A stretch of DNA of 64,000 nt from Verrucomicrobiota bacterium (GCA_021772615.1 JAJFLQ010000115.1:51919-115918); one strand, 5' to 3'; positions 35,701-44,662 are shown, counted from the stretch's first letter. Made by a program: numbers and translations. Notes: generated by a model from the letters alone, not told the origin.

Positions 35701-38321
35701 TCACGGCCGCAGCGTTGGATCCGACGGTGGTAAGCATCCACGCGGTCGATTCACGAACAATAGATGTCGTCTTCAGTGAACGCGTCGGCACAGGCGCGAC
35801 CGTGCCGGCAAATTATACGCTGTCGGGCGCCGGCGCCGGTACACTTACGTCCGTCCCGGATACTGTGGTTGAGCAGTCGCCGGGCGTTTACCGTCTGGTC
35901 TGGAATGCCGGTGAGATGCGGCAGGGACAGGCGATTACGATCGCAACAGCGAATATTTTCGACCTCGCCGGCAACGCCATGGGATCGCCACGTACCGTCA
36001 CCGCCCCGCAGGGCGGAATGGGCGTGCCGCCGGTGATCACCGCGCTCGATCCACTGGATGGCGAGCAGGTAACAACGGATATCGACGCAATCGTCGTCTC
36101 ATTTTCTGAGCCGGTTTTCGGTGTCGACGCGAGCGACCTCCAGGTTGTATCGTCTGTATCCGGAATTGAGGTAGGACAGCCCGTCGAGGAAAGCCCGTTA
36201 CGCTGGCGGTTCCCGATCACCGGTGTTTCAGAGGGTGTCGTTACGTTCGCTATCGGTAATGCCGGCACTATTACGGATGCGGCCGGCAATCCGCTTGCCG
36301 AGACGCCGAAATATCTGAATCTTCTGGTAACAGAACGTGACGTTCTGTTCCATGACTTCTTCGTACAATCGACATTCGATTCAGCCCAGTGGCCACTCAT
36401 CGAAAGCGCCGCAATTGACAGCGATGGATTGGATGAACCGACACCGCCGTTCGCGGCGCGATTCGACGGTCACCCCGGCGGTGGCGACATACTTACGTCA
36501 CGTGTGATTGATGCTTCCGCGTTCACTAATGTGGCTCTGTCATACCACTTCCAGCGTGGCGGTAACGCCGAGGCTCCGGACACTGATGATGATCTTATTA
36601 TCGAGTATTTTTCCGGCAACTCCAGTTGGATTCCGTTGTCGCGTCAGTTCGGCAGCGGTCCGAGGATGTCGGTTTTTGAGAGGGCTGTCGCTGCGCTGCC
36701 GGCGGCGGCGCACCACGCGGCGCTGCAAATTCGATTCAGAAGCATCGGCTTACAGAGTTCCGACCACTTCGACACGTGGTTCGTTGATTCGATCATCTTG
36801 CAACCGTCCGCGCCCGAGGTTGCGGTGAGTTCATCTCGATCGGTGGTTGGCGAAGCATCTGGTTTGCCGCTGACTATCATGGTAACGCTTGGTGCTGCGA
36901 CAACGCATGACCTGATGGTGCGCTACGCAGTGCGGGGTTCGCTAGACATCAATGCCGATTTCCATGAGCCGCTCGGCGATATTGTCATAGCTGCCGGAAC
37001 GCAGTCGGCGACCGTGGCCTTAACGCCCGTGAACGACGGGCGTGTCGAAGGCACGGAGAATCTGGTATTCACGGTATTGCCGGCCTTCGATGCGAACGTA
37101 TACAGTGTGGATCTTCTAAATGAGGAGACTGAATTGTTTGTCGAGGATGACGATGTCACCGAGATAAGCATCGTTGCTGTCGCTGCGTCTGTGCCGGAAG
37201 ACACCACGGGCACGGTCGGTTTTGCGCTGTCCGCATCGCCTGTTCCAGATGCCGATGTCGAAGTCAATTACAGCGTCGCCGGAACCGTGTCGGACGCGGA
37301 TTTTTCGGAGGCGTTCCGGAGTGGGCGACTGCTGTACCCGGCGCATGAAACCATGAGTCAGCTCGACGTGGCGCCCTTGCCGGATGGGCTTATCGAAGGC
37401 GTCGAGTTGCTTGAGGTCCAGCTGAATCCCGCTCAAAATAGTGCGCCATATGTACTTGGTGCGGCCAATACCGCAAGATTGAACGTGATCGATGGGGATC
37501 ATGCCGGGCTACGGTTTTTCCGTATGCAAAGCGAGGTGTTCGAAGGCGCGGGCACGCATGGCGTCTGGATAGAGCTTCACGGTGCTGTGGCGGTACGGTT
37601 GGCGCACAGTGTTTCGATTGACGTTGAAGATCGGGGAACAGGCGATGCGGTCACACCCGACGACTTTACGTTCCAAACGCAGACTGTGACATTTGAAGCA
37701 GGCACGGTTACCGGCTCGTTGCGTCGTGTAGACCTTGAAATTCACGCTGATGCAAAAGTCGACATGGCGCGGTCGATTGTCCTCGGTATGAATACGGCTT
37801 CGTTTGTTGACGGTTCCGGCGGTCAGGTCGCACTGCGTTCACCCACGGTTCACCGGATTGACTTGCGGGACTTTGCGATCGAACTCGCACCTGGTTGGAA
37901 CCTGTTCTCTGTGCCGTTCGCCGTTGGCCGGAGCTTCGAATCGCTATTCAATGTGCCGTACCCGATCACGATCTGGACGCGGAGCTCCATGGTTCCGGAT
38001 GCGCCGCAGCAGACGGTCGATCCGGCGAGCGAACCGACAGCTGTGCGTGGATACTGGGTTTATGTACGCAACCCGTTGTGTATCGTATTGCCGTTTCCCA
38101 TCGGCGTCGATCTGCCGGAACCCGCTGCGAACACAGGTCGATGGCTTCTAACCGGAGCTGGACGTAACATGCAGTTACCTTACGATGCAACCGTCGACGG
38201 GACGATTTGGTCATGGGATCACGGTCGATTTCATGCACTCGGCCGTTTCGGCGACGCGATGACAATAGGTCGCGGTTATTTGCTGCGGCGCGTGGCGCCG
38301 GCGGCAGGGCAGGGGCAATGA
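32757..38321 (+). CDS. Large secreted M36/fungalysin-like metalloprotease with Ig-like and Calx-beta domains
   Basis: An 1854-residue exported protein. Translation probably begins at TTG 32757, since the signal peptide (RHSWAAVAMVVFVGVAYADS) follows and GGGAGA lies upstream; no ATG is available. Residues 85-250 form an FTP/PepSY-like propeptide. The zinc site is HEYGH at 430-434 with the third ligand Glu455 in GEGFSDYF, the gluzincin pattern of M36 and M4 enzymes. A pre-peptidase C-terminal-like domain (about 605-695) is followed by Ig-like modules, two jelly-roll segments ending HWFVDD and DTWFVDS, and two or three Calx-beta repeats (about 1357-1705, e.g. GRVEGTENLVFTV). The end is a GWNLFSVPF domain. 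There is no PEP-CTERM tail. It probably degrades proteins outside the cell or on the surface; substrates are unknown. Confidence 0.85.
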   Translation: MARGFSLAFTTLESNINRHSWAAVAMVVFVGVAYADSGSKSRQNATRDIVFSAYDDSRASVPGRPSVSEKTVHIGMPGAGAWRLLRDNRTGGVRRLRGGKTEPLATDPQRACEIFLDATKHLFGIRSVERELTCVRTRRSPAGMHVWFEQRCDAWPVYLCQISLHLDAANAVYAVTSSFLPRATAPLSPVIDAATAVRTATEYVGAAGSVTNGPQVALCVYPMPPHSRPAWNVCFFSRRPKGMWLCMVDAETGLMLECRNLARFVDGTGDVFDPNPVVALCNPALQDDNDADSAVPAAAYSTVTLKGLDGSGFLRGEYAEMRGAHSLAREPAPFVYDYTRSDDRFEEVTAYYHIDRAQRYIQSLGFTGLLDYPLHVYVNSERDAGTGEAIPWREDSSNYVPPLLGVERLEFGDGGDGGVDHAEDATVILHEYGHAIQENQVPLFGTSSQGDAIGEGFSDYFAASMFADDHVGCEHRLCVGSWKNAPCLRPVNGNKIFPQDVINQHHSDGEIWSGALWAVRDALGGTVTDTLVIQSHYYLNADAAFADASAAILLADAVLYDGIHQNTIRAVLSARGLLQDVVDDYLENNDRCVAPKFVGSGAYPGLKMLDDDYYYVALSAGDQANVAIDFVDANGDIDLELLDNLCGDILSFSRTVNNREQVSFANTGTELKTYSIRVYSFDGKPTAYGMTISGTSDIPPDIVDSTPADGGIVLSQSETFVVTFSEQVTGFDLSDITLDGTAAATAVVSGLQSIQETTSWQFVVSGLVDGTLTIRLGTDAGDIVDTGGLSLVPTTMTVAVTTRSDEPALFFEPFSQVALNRIKFETLLLDPFFPNLSLDRSSWSITSGAAISDLGTGEPSAPIAVLLFGRPEGGDTLESTILDLSDIGNATVTYHYQQSGELFVAPFVGDDLVLEYRNRNGDWVEVGRKLGSAPAHVTFQASVVTLPTDAMHPFFQFRFRNIGAGTVFGEPGDHWFVDDIQVTAAALDPTVVSIHAVDSRTIDVVFSERVGTGATVPANYTLSGAGAGTLTSVPDTVVEQSPGVYRLVWNAGEMRQGQAITIATANIFDLAGNAMGSPRTVTAPQGGMGVPPVITALDPLDGEQVTTDIDAIVVSFSEPVFGVDASDLQVVSSVSGIEVGQPVEESPLRWRFPITGVSEGVVTFAIGNAGTITDAAGNPLAETPKYLNLLVTERDVLFHDFFVQSTFDSAQWPLIESAAIDSDGLDEPTPPFAARFDGHPGGGDILTSRVIDASAFTNVALSYHFQRGGNAEAPDTDDDLIIEYFSGNSSWIPLSRQFGSGPRMSVFERAVAALPAAAHHAALQIRFRSIGLQSSDHFDTWFVDSIILQPSAPEVAVSSSRSVVGEASGLPLTIMVTLGAATTHDLMVRYAVRGSLDINADFHEPLGDIVIAAGTQSATVALTPVNDGRVEGTENLVFTVLPAFDANVYSVDLLNEETELFVEDDDVTEISIVAVAASVPEDTTGTVGFALSASPVPDADVEVNYSVAGTVSDADFSEAFRSGRLLYPAHETMSQLDVAPLPDGLIEGVELLEVQLNPAQNSAPYVLGAANTARLNVIDGDHAGLRFFRMQSEVFEGAGTHGVWIELHGAVAVRLAHSVSIDVEDRGTGDAVTPDDFTFQTQTVTFEAGTVTGSLRRVDLEIHADAKVDMARSIVLGMNTASFVDGSGGQVALRSPTVHRIDLRDFAIELAPGWNLFSVPFAVGRSFESLFNVPYPITIWTRSSMVPDAPQQTVDPASEPTAVRGYWVYVRNPLCIVLPFPIGVDLPEPAANTGRWLLTGAGRNMQLPYDATVDGTIWSWDHGRFHALGRFGDAMTIGRGYLLRRVAPAAGQGQ

Positions 38322-38535
38322 CGTGACGAGTGATGGTTCCGGTGTGCTGGTACGTCAGGGCGAGACTATAGTACAACGTACAAGCCCCGAGCATCTTGCC
38401 CTCGTTGCCATCAATAGGCTTGCCGTAGTACTCCCGTGGCGAGACCGCAAAGGGCGCGTGGCGGCAGCAAAGTATGCGTTCCGTTGGCGTTTACAGCTTT
38501 AGCGTGCTTGCGCTGTGCCATGCCCGGTGCTCGCG

Positions 38536-38570
38536 GGGCGTGAAACCCACGATAAATCGTGCACTCCAAC
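38536..38570. repeat. Copy of the dispersed hairpin repeat
   Basis: Reads GGGCGTGAAACCCAC, then completes the hairpin CACGAT-AA-ATCGTG at 38548-38561, then CACTCCAAC. Compare the copies near 29090 and 32247: outer motifs agree while the stem differs yet stays self-complementary. A further CTTTAGCGTG motif lies at about 38497. The 390-base gap 38322-38711 between the protease and rmuC shows no gene. Confidence 0.75.
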
Positions 38571-38711
38571 GTAAGTCGTCACCATATCGTTCCCGTTCGT
38601 GCGCACAGGAATCAGCTCCCCTCCTGGGCAATCTAAAGCCGGGTCCTGCTGCGGGCACAGGTGCTTTCGTACAGTGCAGGTACGTTCCGTAGGGGTATGC
38701 AGTGACCTGCG

Positions 38712-40034
38712 TCAGCTTGCGACCTTGATGACGTCGGCTTCCGACTCTGATGCAGCCGTGAGTTCGTCGCGAAACGATTGTGGCAGCTGCTTTCGCTGTT
38801 TGACGCCGAGGTCTTTGATCTTCCGACTCAGGGCAATCAAGTTGCCTCTACCGGTTCCGAGCTTTCCGCGGGCGTCGTTATACGTGTCTGTCGCCCGGCA
38901 TAGCTGTGTGCCGATCTTGTCCATGTCGGCCAGGAACCCGGCAAACTTGTCGAGCATTGCGCCGGTGAGCCGCACGATCTCATCGGTATTGCGGTCCTGT
39001 CTCACCCGCCTCCAGAAGAATTCGATGGTGCGCAGGGCGACGAGCAACGATGAAGGCCCGACCAGTGCAATCTGGCTCTTTAGCGCATGATTCAGAATCG
39101 CCGGGTCTTCCTGCACGGTCAATGTAAAAGCTCCTTCGACTGGCATGAACATAAGCACGAAGTCGACCGATTTCAGAGCGTCCAGCTGGTCGTACCGCTT
39201 CGCGCTCAAGTTGCGGATGTGCGCACGAACAGCTGCCAGATGGGCGCGCTGCAGGGATTGGCGTTCGGCATCATCGGTTGTGTTCATCAACGCCTCGTAA
39301 TGCACCAGGTTGACCTTGGCATCTATGACGACATCACGATCATCGGGGAGGTGAACGACCGCGTCCGGGATACGACTGCGGTCGGTCGATACATCCAGGT
39401 AATGGGCCTGCAGATCGTATTCGAAGCCCGGCCGCAACGCGGAGTTTTTCAACACGCGATCGAGTATCAGTTCGCCCCAGTTTCCCTGGGTTTTGACGTT
39501 GCCTTTCAACGCGTCCGCCAGGTTTTGAGCGTCGCGGCTGAGTCGTAAACTCATCTTCTGCAGGTCCCTGAGACCCAGAGCGTGCTCACCGCTTTTTTCG
39601 AGAAAAACAGCCTTGAATCGCTCGAATTCTTTGCGTACGGGATCAAGGACGCTGTTGAGCTTCTCCGCTTGCCGCGTTGTCACCGCCTGTCCCTGTTTCT
39701 GGAGGAATTCATTGGACAACAGGGTAAACGCGTCGGTTGCACGACGAAAAAGTTCGGATTGCACCGTCTCAGTGGACCGCATGGCGCCGAGCCTTTCCGT
39801 AAGCACCGCGTTGTCCGCCTCGAGCAGCCGAAGCCGATTGCAGCTATCCTCGTACAACACGCTTTGTGCCATGGTCCGTTGGTCAGCCTCAATCCGCGCC
39901 TCAACCAGCCCGCACTTTTCGACTTCAAACAGCCGCACCAGGTGCGCACGCTCGAGACGGAATCGCCAGCGCAGGGTACACCACACAACACATCCCGTGA
40001 TCACCATGACCACCAGTTCATTTATCCAGATCAT
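38712..40034 (-). CDS. rmuC: DNA recombination protein RmuC homologue
   Basis: A 440-residue protein of the RmuC family, which limits inversions at short inverted repeats and carries a restriction-endonuclease-like fold. The N-terminus is a membrane anchor (LVVMVITGCVVWCTLRW), followed by a long coiled coil to about residue 170, then the conserved core: LKGNVKTQGNWGELILDRVL, IPDAVVHLPDDRDVVIDAKV, SVDFVLMFMPVEGAF and the LVGPSSLLVALRTI segment. ATG 40034 was chosen because it places the hydrophobic anchor at the N-terminus; the frame is open to 40094. In a genome with many short hairpin repeats, as here, such a protein is a natural companion, though that link is inference. Confidence 0.93.
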   Translation of the reverse strand: MIWINELVVMVITGCVVWCTLRWRFRLERAHLVRLFEVEKCGLVEARIEADQRTMAQSVLYEDSCNRLRLLEADNAVLTERLGAMRSTETVQSELFRRATDAFTLLSNEFLQKQGQAVTTRQAEKLNSVLDPVRKEFERFKAVFLEKSGEHALGLRDLQKMSLRLSRDAQNLADALKGNVKTQGNWGELILDRVLKNSALRPGFEYDLQAHYLDVSTDRSRIPDAVVHLPDDRDVVIDAKVNLVHYEALMNTTDDAERQSLQRAHLAAVRAHIRNLSAKRYDQLDALKSVDFVLMFMPVEGAFTLTVQEDPAILNHALKSQIALVGPSSLLVALRTIEFFWRRVRQDRNTDEIVRLTGAMLDKFAGFLADMDKIGTQLCRATDTYNDARGKLGTGRGNLIALSRKIKDLGVKQRKQLPQSFRDELTAASESEADVIKVAS

Positions 40035-40218
40035 ATCACGTCCATCACTGTTCGCACACTTTATCGCAGAATTGCGGATTGACGGTGCATTCATGATTCA
40101 TGATGGTCAAGCGTAGCTCCCTGCTCGAGAGATGTAATCTTGCGCTCAATTTAGTGAAAGTGCGACATTGTCACAGTGCTCAGGACCACCCTGGCACCCA
40201 ACGACGTCTACCAGAATA

Positions 40219-40293
40219 TACTGGAGGGACACAGTCCTCTGTGTCCAAAATACGTCGCGCTGTGCGGTCGCAGAGGACTGCGCCCCTCCAGTA
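40219..40293. repeat. 75-bp MITE-like element with 23-bp terminal inverted repeats
   Basis: The ends TACTGGAGGG (40219-40228) and CCCTCCAGTA (40284-40293) are exact reverse complements. Extending inward, the arms match at 21 of 23 positions and include CAGTCCTCTG (40232-40241) against CAGAGGACTG (40271-40280). The left arm also forms its own hairpin GGACACAG-TCCT-CTGTGTCC. No open frame is inside, so it is non-autonomous. It lies in the 510-base gene-free gap between rmuC and tRNA-Val; a target-site duplication is not clear. Confidence 0.8.
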
Positions 40294-40545
40294 AAAACGT
40301 GTTGGCGACGTCCGTGGTGCCAGGAATTTCTAACTCAACAACATTGGTTTCGCACGTAGCCGGCCCACGGGTAGCCGCCCGATGCAGATCGTCACGTTGC
40401 TTGTGTCGACCAGAAGCCTACTTGTGTATACAATAAGGGGTTTTGGCATAAGTTGCAATGAGCGAAAGCGAATGCAGCCCGAGAGGTGCTTGGACCTCGA
40501 AAGTTATTCGTAGTGGTGAAATTGTCGGGCAGGGGGAAGATAAAA

Positions 40546-40622
<77 letters not shown>

Positions 40623-40748
40623 AAATGAAGGTTGACATGTCGCATTTGAAGACAAATGGTTAATAGATGAACTATATGTGACGCCGGAATCATTTTCAAT
40701 TCCGGTGAATGAATAATTGGCAGATGAAAAAAGAGGTGCCGAGAGCCC

Positions 40749-41942
40749 ATGTCCAGCGACGCGCAATTGCCGCATTTGTTAAAGTTACTCGATGACGAGT
40801 CACCAGAAATTCGCAACGCCATCGCCAAAGAATTGTCCGCATACGGGCCCGAACTTGAGTCGAAGTTAATTGATTTCCAGGCAGATCTGAGCAGCGAGCA
40901 GCACACCCATTTGTCGCCGCTTATCGTCGAGTGCCGCCGGTCCAGGTTGCGGCGCCTGTGGCCGCTGGTGTTCGCTGCCGGCGACGATTGCGCACAAATC
41001 GAGTCCGCGTATACGTTGTTGGCTGAGTATCAAAACGGTCCTGCATATGCCGGGCGGGTCGGAACGTTGCTCGACGACCTGGCGGTGTCCTTCCGCAGGG
41101 CTTCACCTCGGGGAGGGGTCCCGGAATTGTCCTGTTTTCTGTTCGCTACCCGTAAGTTGCGCGGCGCTACCGCCAATTATTACCACCCGGCAAACAGCGA
41201 TCTGGTGTATGTCCTCGAACAAAAACGCGGGGTTCCGATCAGTCTCGTCGCAGTGATGATGCTTGCCGGACGCCGTTGCGGCCTCACAGTTGAAGGATGT
41301 AATTTCCCGGGACACTTCCTCGCACGGCACCGGCACCAGGGCGTGAGCGAATGGATCGACTGCTATAACCACGGTCGCCGGCTGCGCAAACATGAGATCC
41401 GGTCGCAAACCGGACTATCAAACCCGGATACCGATCGCTTACTCGACGACAGGGTCCCCGCGGCCGCGTTGATGGAACGCGTTCTTCGTAATCTGATAAA
41501 GGCCTATCAACACGTGCATCAGCGGGATCATGCAGAGTTTTTTATGACGCTTCTAAAACGTCACGGAGAGCAGAATGCCGGTAGCGCGACTGGGACGCCT
41601 GCCGTGCCCGTTGCGGTTGGCCATGACGTGACGTTCAAGCCTGGGACCGTCGTTGCGCACCGGCGGTACGGTTATCGTGGTGTCGTGGTGGATTTTGACA
41701 CCAATTGCCAGGCCCGCGAGATGTGGTATCAGTCCAATCAGACGCAGCCGGATAAGGACCAGGCATGGTACTATGTTCTGGTTGACAATGCGGAATACAA
41801 CACGTACGCCGCTCAGAACAGCCTGCGCGCCGATGATACCGGCGGCGAAATACATCATCCGCTGGTGGCGTTTTTCTTCAGCGGGTTCGAAGACGGCGCC
41901 TACGTGCGCAATGATCGAAAGTGGCCGCGACACGGGCAATAG
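40749..41942 (+). CDS. SirB1-type transglutaminase-like protein fused to a YccV/HspQ (hemimethylated-DNA-binding) domain
   Basis: A 397-residue two-domain cytoplasmic protein. Residues about 60-255 form the SirB1 transglutaminase-like domain, with ANYYHPANSDLVYVLEQKRG and VPISLVAVMMLAGRR, then LTVEGCNFPGHFLAR carrying the Cys and the nearby His, and IDCYNHGRRL. Residues about 300-390 form the YccV domain: KPGTVVAHRRYGYRGVVVDF, DQAWYYVLVDN and YAAQNSL. The same pairing is known from eukaryotic FBXO21 and from some bacteria. The YccV domain was first described as binding hemimethylated DNA and, as HspQ, as a Lon specificity factor, so a role in protein turnover is plausible. The gene converges on bshA with 15 bases between. 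Confidence 0.88.
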   Translation: MSSDAQLPHLLKLLDDESPEIRNAIAKELSAYGPELESKLIDFQADLSSEQHTHLSPLIVECRRSRLRRLWPLVFAAGDDCAQIESAYTLLAEYQNGPAYAGRVGTLLDDLAVSFRRASPRGGVPELSCFLFATRKLRGATANYYHPANSDLVYVLEQKRGVPISLVAVMMLAGRRCGLTVEGCNFPGHFLARHRHQGVSEWIDCYNHGRRLRKHEIRSQTGLSNPDTDRLLDDRVPAAALMERVLRNLIKAYQHVHQRDHAEFFMTLLKRHGEQNAGSATGTPAVPVAVGHDVTFKPGTVVAHRRYGYRGVVVDFDTNCQAREMWYQSNQTQPDKDQAWYYVLVDNAEYNTYAAQNSLRADDTGGEIHHPLVAFFFSGFEDGAYVRNDRKWPRHGQ

Positions 41943-41957
41943 CCAGGAAATGTCGGC

Positions 41958-43085
41958 TCAGCCAAGCACGTTCTCATAGCATCGGACATAACGACCGACC
42001 ATTTCTCCAGGGCTGAAGCATTCGATAGCGCGCGCCCGCCCGAATGCGCCCAATTCGGCGGCCAGCGTATCCGATTCGCAGATTTTGACGATCCGTTCTG
42101 CAAGTGTGTCGACGTCTTCCGGCGCAGCCATATAACCGCTCTTTCCCTCGACTACTACCTCGGGGATTCCGTCGACATTGCTGCTCACTGTTGGAACCGC
42201 GCAAGCCATGGCCTCAAGCAGCACCATGCCGAATGATTCCAGAAAGCTCGGTTGAAACACGCAGTCTGCCAATGACAAGACCGTTTCGACATCATCCAGT
42301 TTTCCCAAAAACGATACGGAATCGCAGATGCCGTAGTGCTTGCACAATCCCTTGATCTCACCAATGCCGGGGCCGTCGCCGACAAGTACGAGGCGCGCCT
42401 TGACCTTTTGCTGCAAGACACGATAGAAGGTTTTGATCACGCCCTGCGGATTCTTCACGGTTCGAAAATTCGAGACGTGCATGATGATCTTCTCGTCGCG
42501 AGCCGCGAGGCATGAGCGGTTCCCGCAGCCGTTTGGTTTGAACGTTTCCGTATCGACAAAATTGTGGATCACGTCGATATCCTGGACGATATTGAATTCG
42601 CGAATGGTATGATCCTTCTGGTATTGCGAGACTGTCGTCACGCGATCGCTCTTTTCGATACTGTATTTGTTGAGCGAAAACAAGGGTTCATTGCGGCCGA
42701 ACAATGTCACATCTGTGCCGTGAAGCGTGGTGATTATCTTGATATCCTTGCTGCATACTTCGCGAGCGAGATGGGCGCACAGCGAGTGTGGAATGGAGTA
42801 ATGGGCGTGGATGATGTCGAGATCGTACTCAGTGACAACGTCAACGATTTTCGCTGTCAGTGAAAAGGTGTATAGCGTCTGATTAAACAGCGGGTAGTTG
42901 ATCGGATCGACGGAATGAAAAAAGATGTTACTGTGATATGCCGACAGCTTAAACGGCACGGAGTAAGAGATGAAATGCACCTCGTGCCCGAGTCCGGCGA
43001 GTTCCTTTCCCAATTCCGTCGCGACCAGGCCGGAGCCGCCGATTGACGGATAGCAGATGATCCCGATGCGTAGTTTATCGTTCAT
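41958..43085 (-). CDS. bshA: N-acetyl-alpha-D-glucosaminyl L-malate synthase BshA
   Basis: Catalyses the first step of bacillithiol synthesis, joining GlcNAc from UDP-GlcNAc to L-malate. This GT4-fold enzyme of 375 residues starts with LRIGIICYPSIGGSGLVATE, the BshA-specific glycine-rich loop, and continues with VHFISYSVPFKL, IIHAHYSIPHSL, TTLHGTDVTLFG and, in the C-terminal domain, VSNFRTVKNPQG and the nucleotide-sugar-binding PSFLESFGMVLLEAMA. The ATG overlaps the stop of bshC by four bases (ATGA), so translation is coupled. The middle enzyme BshB (a deacetylase) is not in the window. BshA and BshC together make the pathway assignment strong. Confidence 0.95.
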   Translation of the reverse strand: MNDKLRIGIICYPSIGGSGLVATELGKELAGLGHEVHFISYSVPFKLSAYHSNIFFHSVDPINYPLFNQTLYTFSLTAKIVDVVTEYDLDIIHAHYSIPHSLCAHLAREVCSKDIKIITTLHGTDVTLFGRNEPLFSLNKYSIEKSDRVTTVSQYQKDHTIREFNIVQDIDVIHNFVDTETFKPNGCGNRSCLAARDEKIIMHVSNFRTVKNPQGVIKTFYRVLQQKVKARLVLVGDGPGIGEIKGLCKHYGICDSVSFLGKLDDVETVLSLADCVFQPSFLESFGMVLLEAMACAVPTVSSNVDGIPEVVVEGKSGYMAAPEDVDTLAERIVKICESDTLAAELGAFGRARAIECFSPGEMVGRYVRCYENVLG

Positions 43086-44662
43086 GACTGGTACTCCTCC
43101 TCGTCTGGATACAGTAGGTAGTGTTGCTCTTCCCAGGGATCAAGCGCCTCGATGATGCGCGATATCAGGCCGCGGCCGTAGATGCCGATAAAATGCATGA
43201 TATTCAACACCCGTTCCTGCCGGAGTCCCGCAGGGAGTACAACGTCAAACAGCCGATCGATGCGGTGATTGTCCACTTCCTCGCGGCGCAGGAGATTGCG
43301 TAACACATGGTGACGCATCGACGCGAGCGGACGCGAAACCTGTAATGAAAGTGTGTCAAGCCGTTCATGATCCGCGATATCGCGCAAATCGGACACTAGT
43401 CGGGTTATCGCCTGCTGCGCTGTATGTTCCGCTGTGGACAGCGCCTTGTCAAACTGGTCCGGCATAGGCCGGGCATTGTAAAGTGCCGTTGGGCCGCGAA
43501 AGATATCCGCGCCGGCCACGTTCAGTTTCGTCATCAGCTTCTGCTCTCGGGCCGTGACGATGGTGCCGTGATTTCGCAGTCGGATTACTGGCATGACGGC
43601 ATCGAAACACCGATAAACGTCCCGCAATTGCAGATGATAGCGCCATTCCGCGGGACCGGCGATATAGGCGACGTTCGGCAATGCCGAGCTCTGGAAGACC
43701 GGGCGCAAGGCGGCGCCGGTCGAAAATCGTTGCGTATGTGCGGCGACCATTTCGTCCAGCGCCTCGCCGTCGGTCCGTCGGGCGTCGACGAGATAGTACC
43801 GGCCCTGGTCGATCACCCGACGGCGTATACCGTCTTCGTTGATATGGAACAGCCCGGTGTTCTGTTGCTCGGGCGCGAATGCGGGCTTGATTCCCAGGCT
43901 GGTGAGCACATCACCGGCAGATCGCAGGCACGAAACGATGTCCCCCCGGCGATCAATTGCATGTTGCAGCCAGTCGGGGTGCAGCGGTCGCAACAGGTAC
44001 GGCTCGAGAATGACGAGGCCGGTACCCGCAAACAGGCGTGCGATTACAGATGAGGCATACGCGCCGTAGCGGTCGCTGTCGATCCGCAACAGGTGCGCGA
44101 TCTCGTCACGCCGATGATAGGGGCTGATACCATCGATGTAGCCGGCGACAAAGTCGGACATGCCAGATCGCATGGCAACGGTCTCGACGGCGCGGCCGGC
44201 ATCAGCCGCGGAAACCGTGTGACGCCTGCCTGGCGAGCGTAGTGTAAACGCCTCGCTGAGATCGTGATCCTCGGTTGCGTTCCAGAATACCGGGATTACC
44301 GGCGTCGCGAATTGTTGTTCCAGCTGTCGTGCGAGGTTGATGGCTGTAACGATCTTGTAGATGGTGTACAGCGGGCCTGAAAAGAGCCCGGCCTGCTGGC
44401 CGGTCACCACCACAACGGCGTTCGTTTGCAACAGCCTTTCGCAATTCAAAAGTGCCGGCGCATCGGCATCGACAGAGCGGTTATATGCGCTGAGCAAGGC
44501 AGACAGCCTCGCCCGGTCGACATTATTGTGCCCGAGCACACAGTCCCGGCATGCTGCGAGTGAGTCCGGCAGTTGCGGGTCGAATTGCATGAATGATTTG
44601 ACGTCAAGGTCGGCCGCGAGCGGATTGTCGGACAACGGAAGATCGTGCAGTTCGAATCTCAC
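43082..44662 (-). CDS. bshC: Putative bacillithiol cysteine ligase BshC
   Basis: Adds cysteine to GlcN-malate, the last step of bacillithiol synthesis. At 526 residues it has the usual BshC length. The N-terminal Rossmann-like domain is recognised from VVVTGQQAGLFSGPLYTIYK, followed by NLARQLEQQFATPVIPVFWN and ATEDHDLSEA; further family sequence includes YIAGPAEWRYHLQL in the middle and a C-terminal coiled-coil followed by HYLLYPDEEEYQS. It overlaps bshA downstream and the methyltransferase upstream, four bases each, forming a tight three-gene unit. Nothing is missing from the expected motifs. Confidence 0.94.
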   Translation of the reverse strand: MRFELHDLPLSDNPLAADLDVKSFMQFDPQLPDSLAACRDCVLGHNNVDRARLSALLSAYNRSVDADAPALLNCERLLQTNAVVVVTGQQAGLFSGPLYTIYKIVTAINLARQLEQQFATPVIPVFWNATEDHDLSEAFTLRSPGRRHTVSAADAGRAVETVAMRSGMSDFVAGYIDGISPYHRRDEIAHLLRIDSDRYGAYASSVIARLFAGTGLVILEPYLLRPLHPDWLQHAIDRRGDIVSCLRSAGDVLTSLGIKPAFAPEQQNTGLFHINEDGIRRRVIDQGRYYLVDARRTDGEALDEMVAAHTQRFSTGAALRPVFQSSALPNVAYIAGPAEWRYHLQLRDVYRCFDAVMPVIRLRNHGTIVTAREQKLMTKLNVAGADIFRGPTALYNARPMPDQFDKALSTAEHTAQQAITRLVSDLRDIADHERLDTLSLQVSRPLASMRHHVLRNLLRREEVDNHRIDRLFDVVLPAGLRQERVLNIMHFIGIYGRGLISRIIEALDPWEEQHYLLYPDEEEYQS

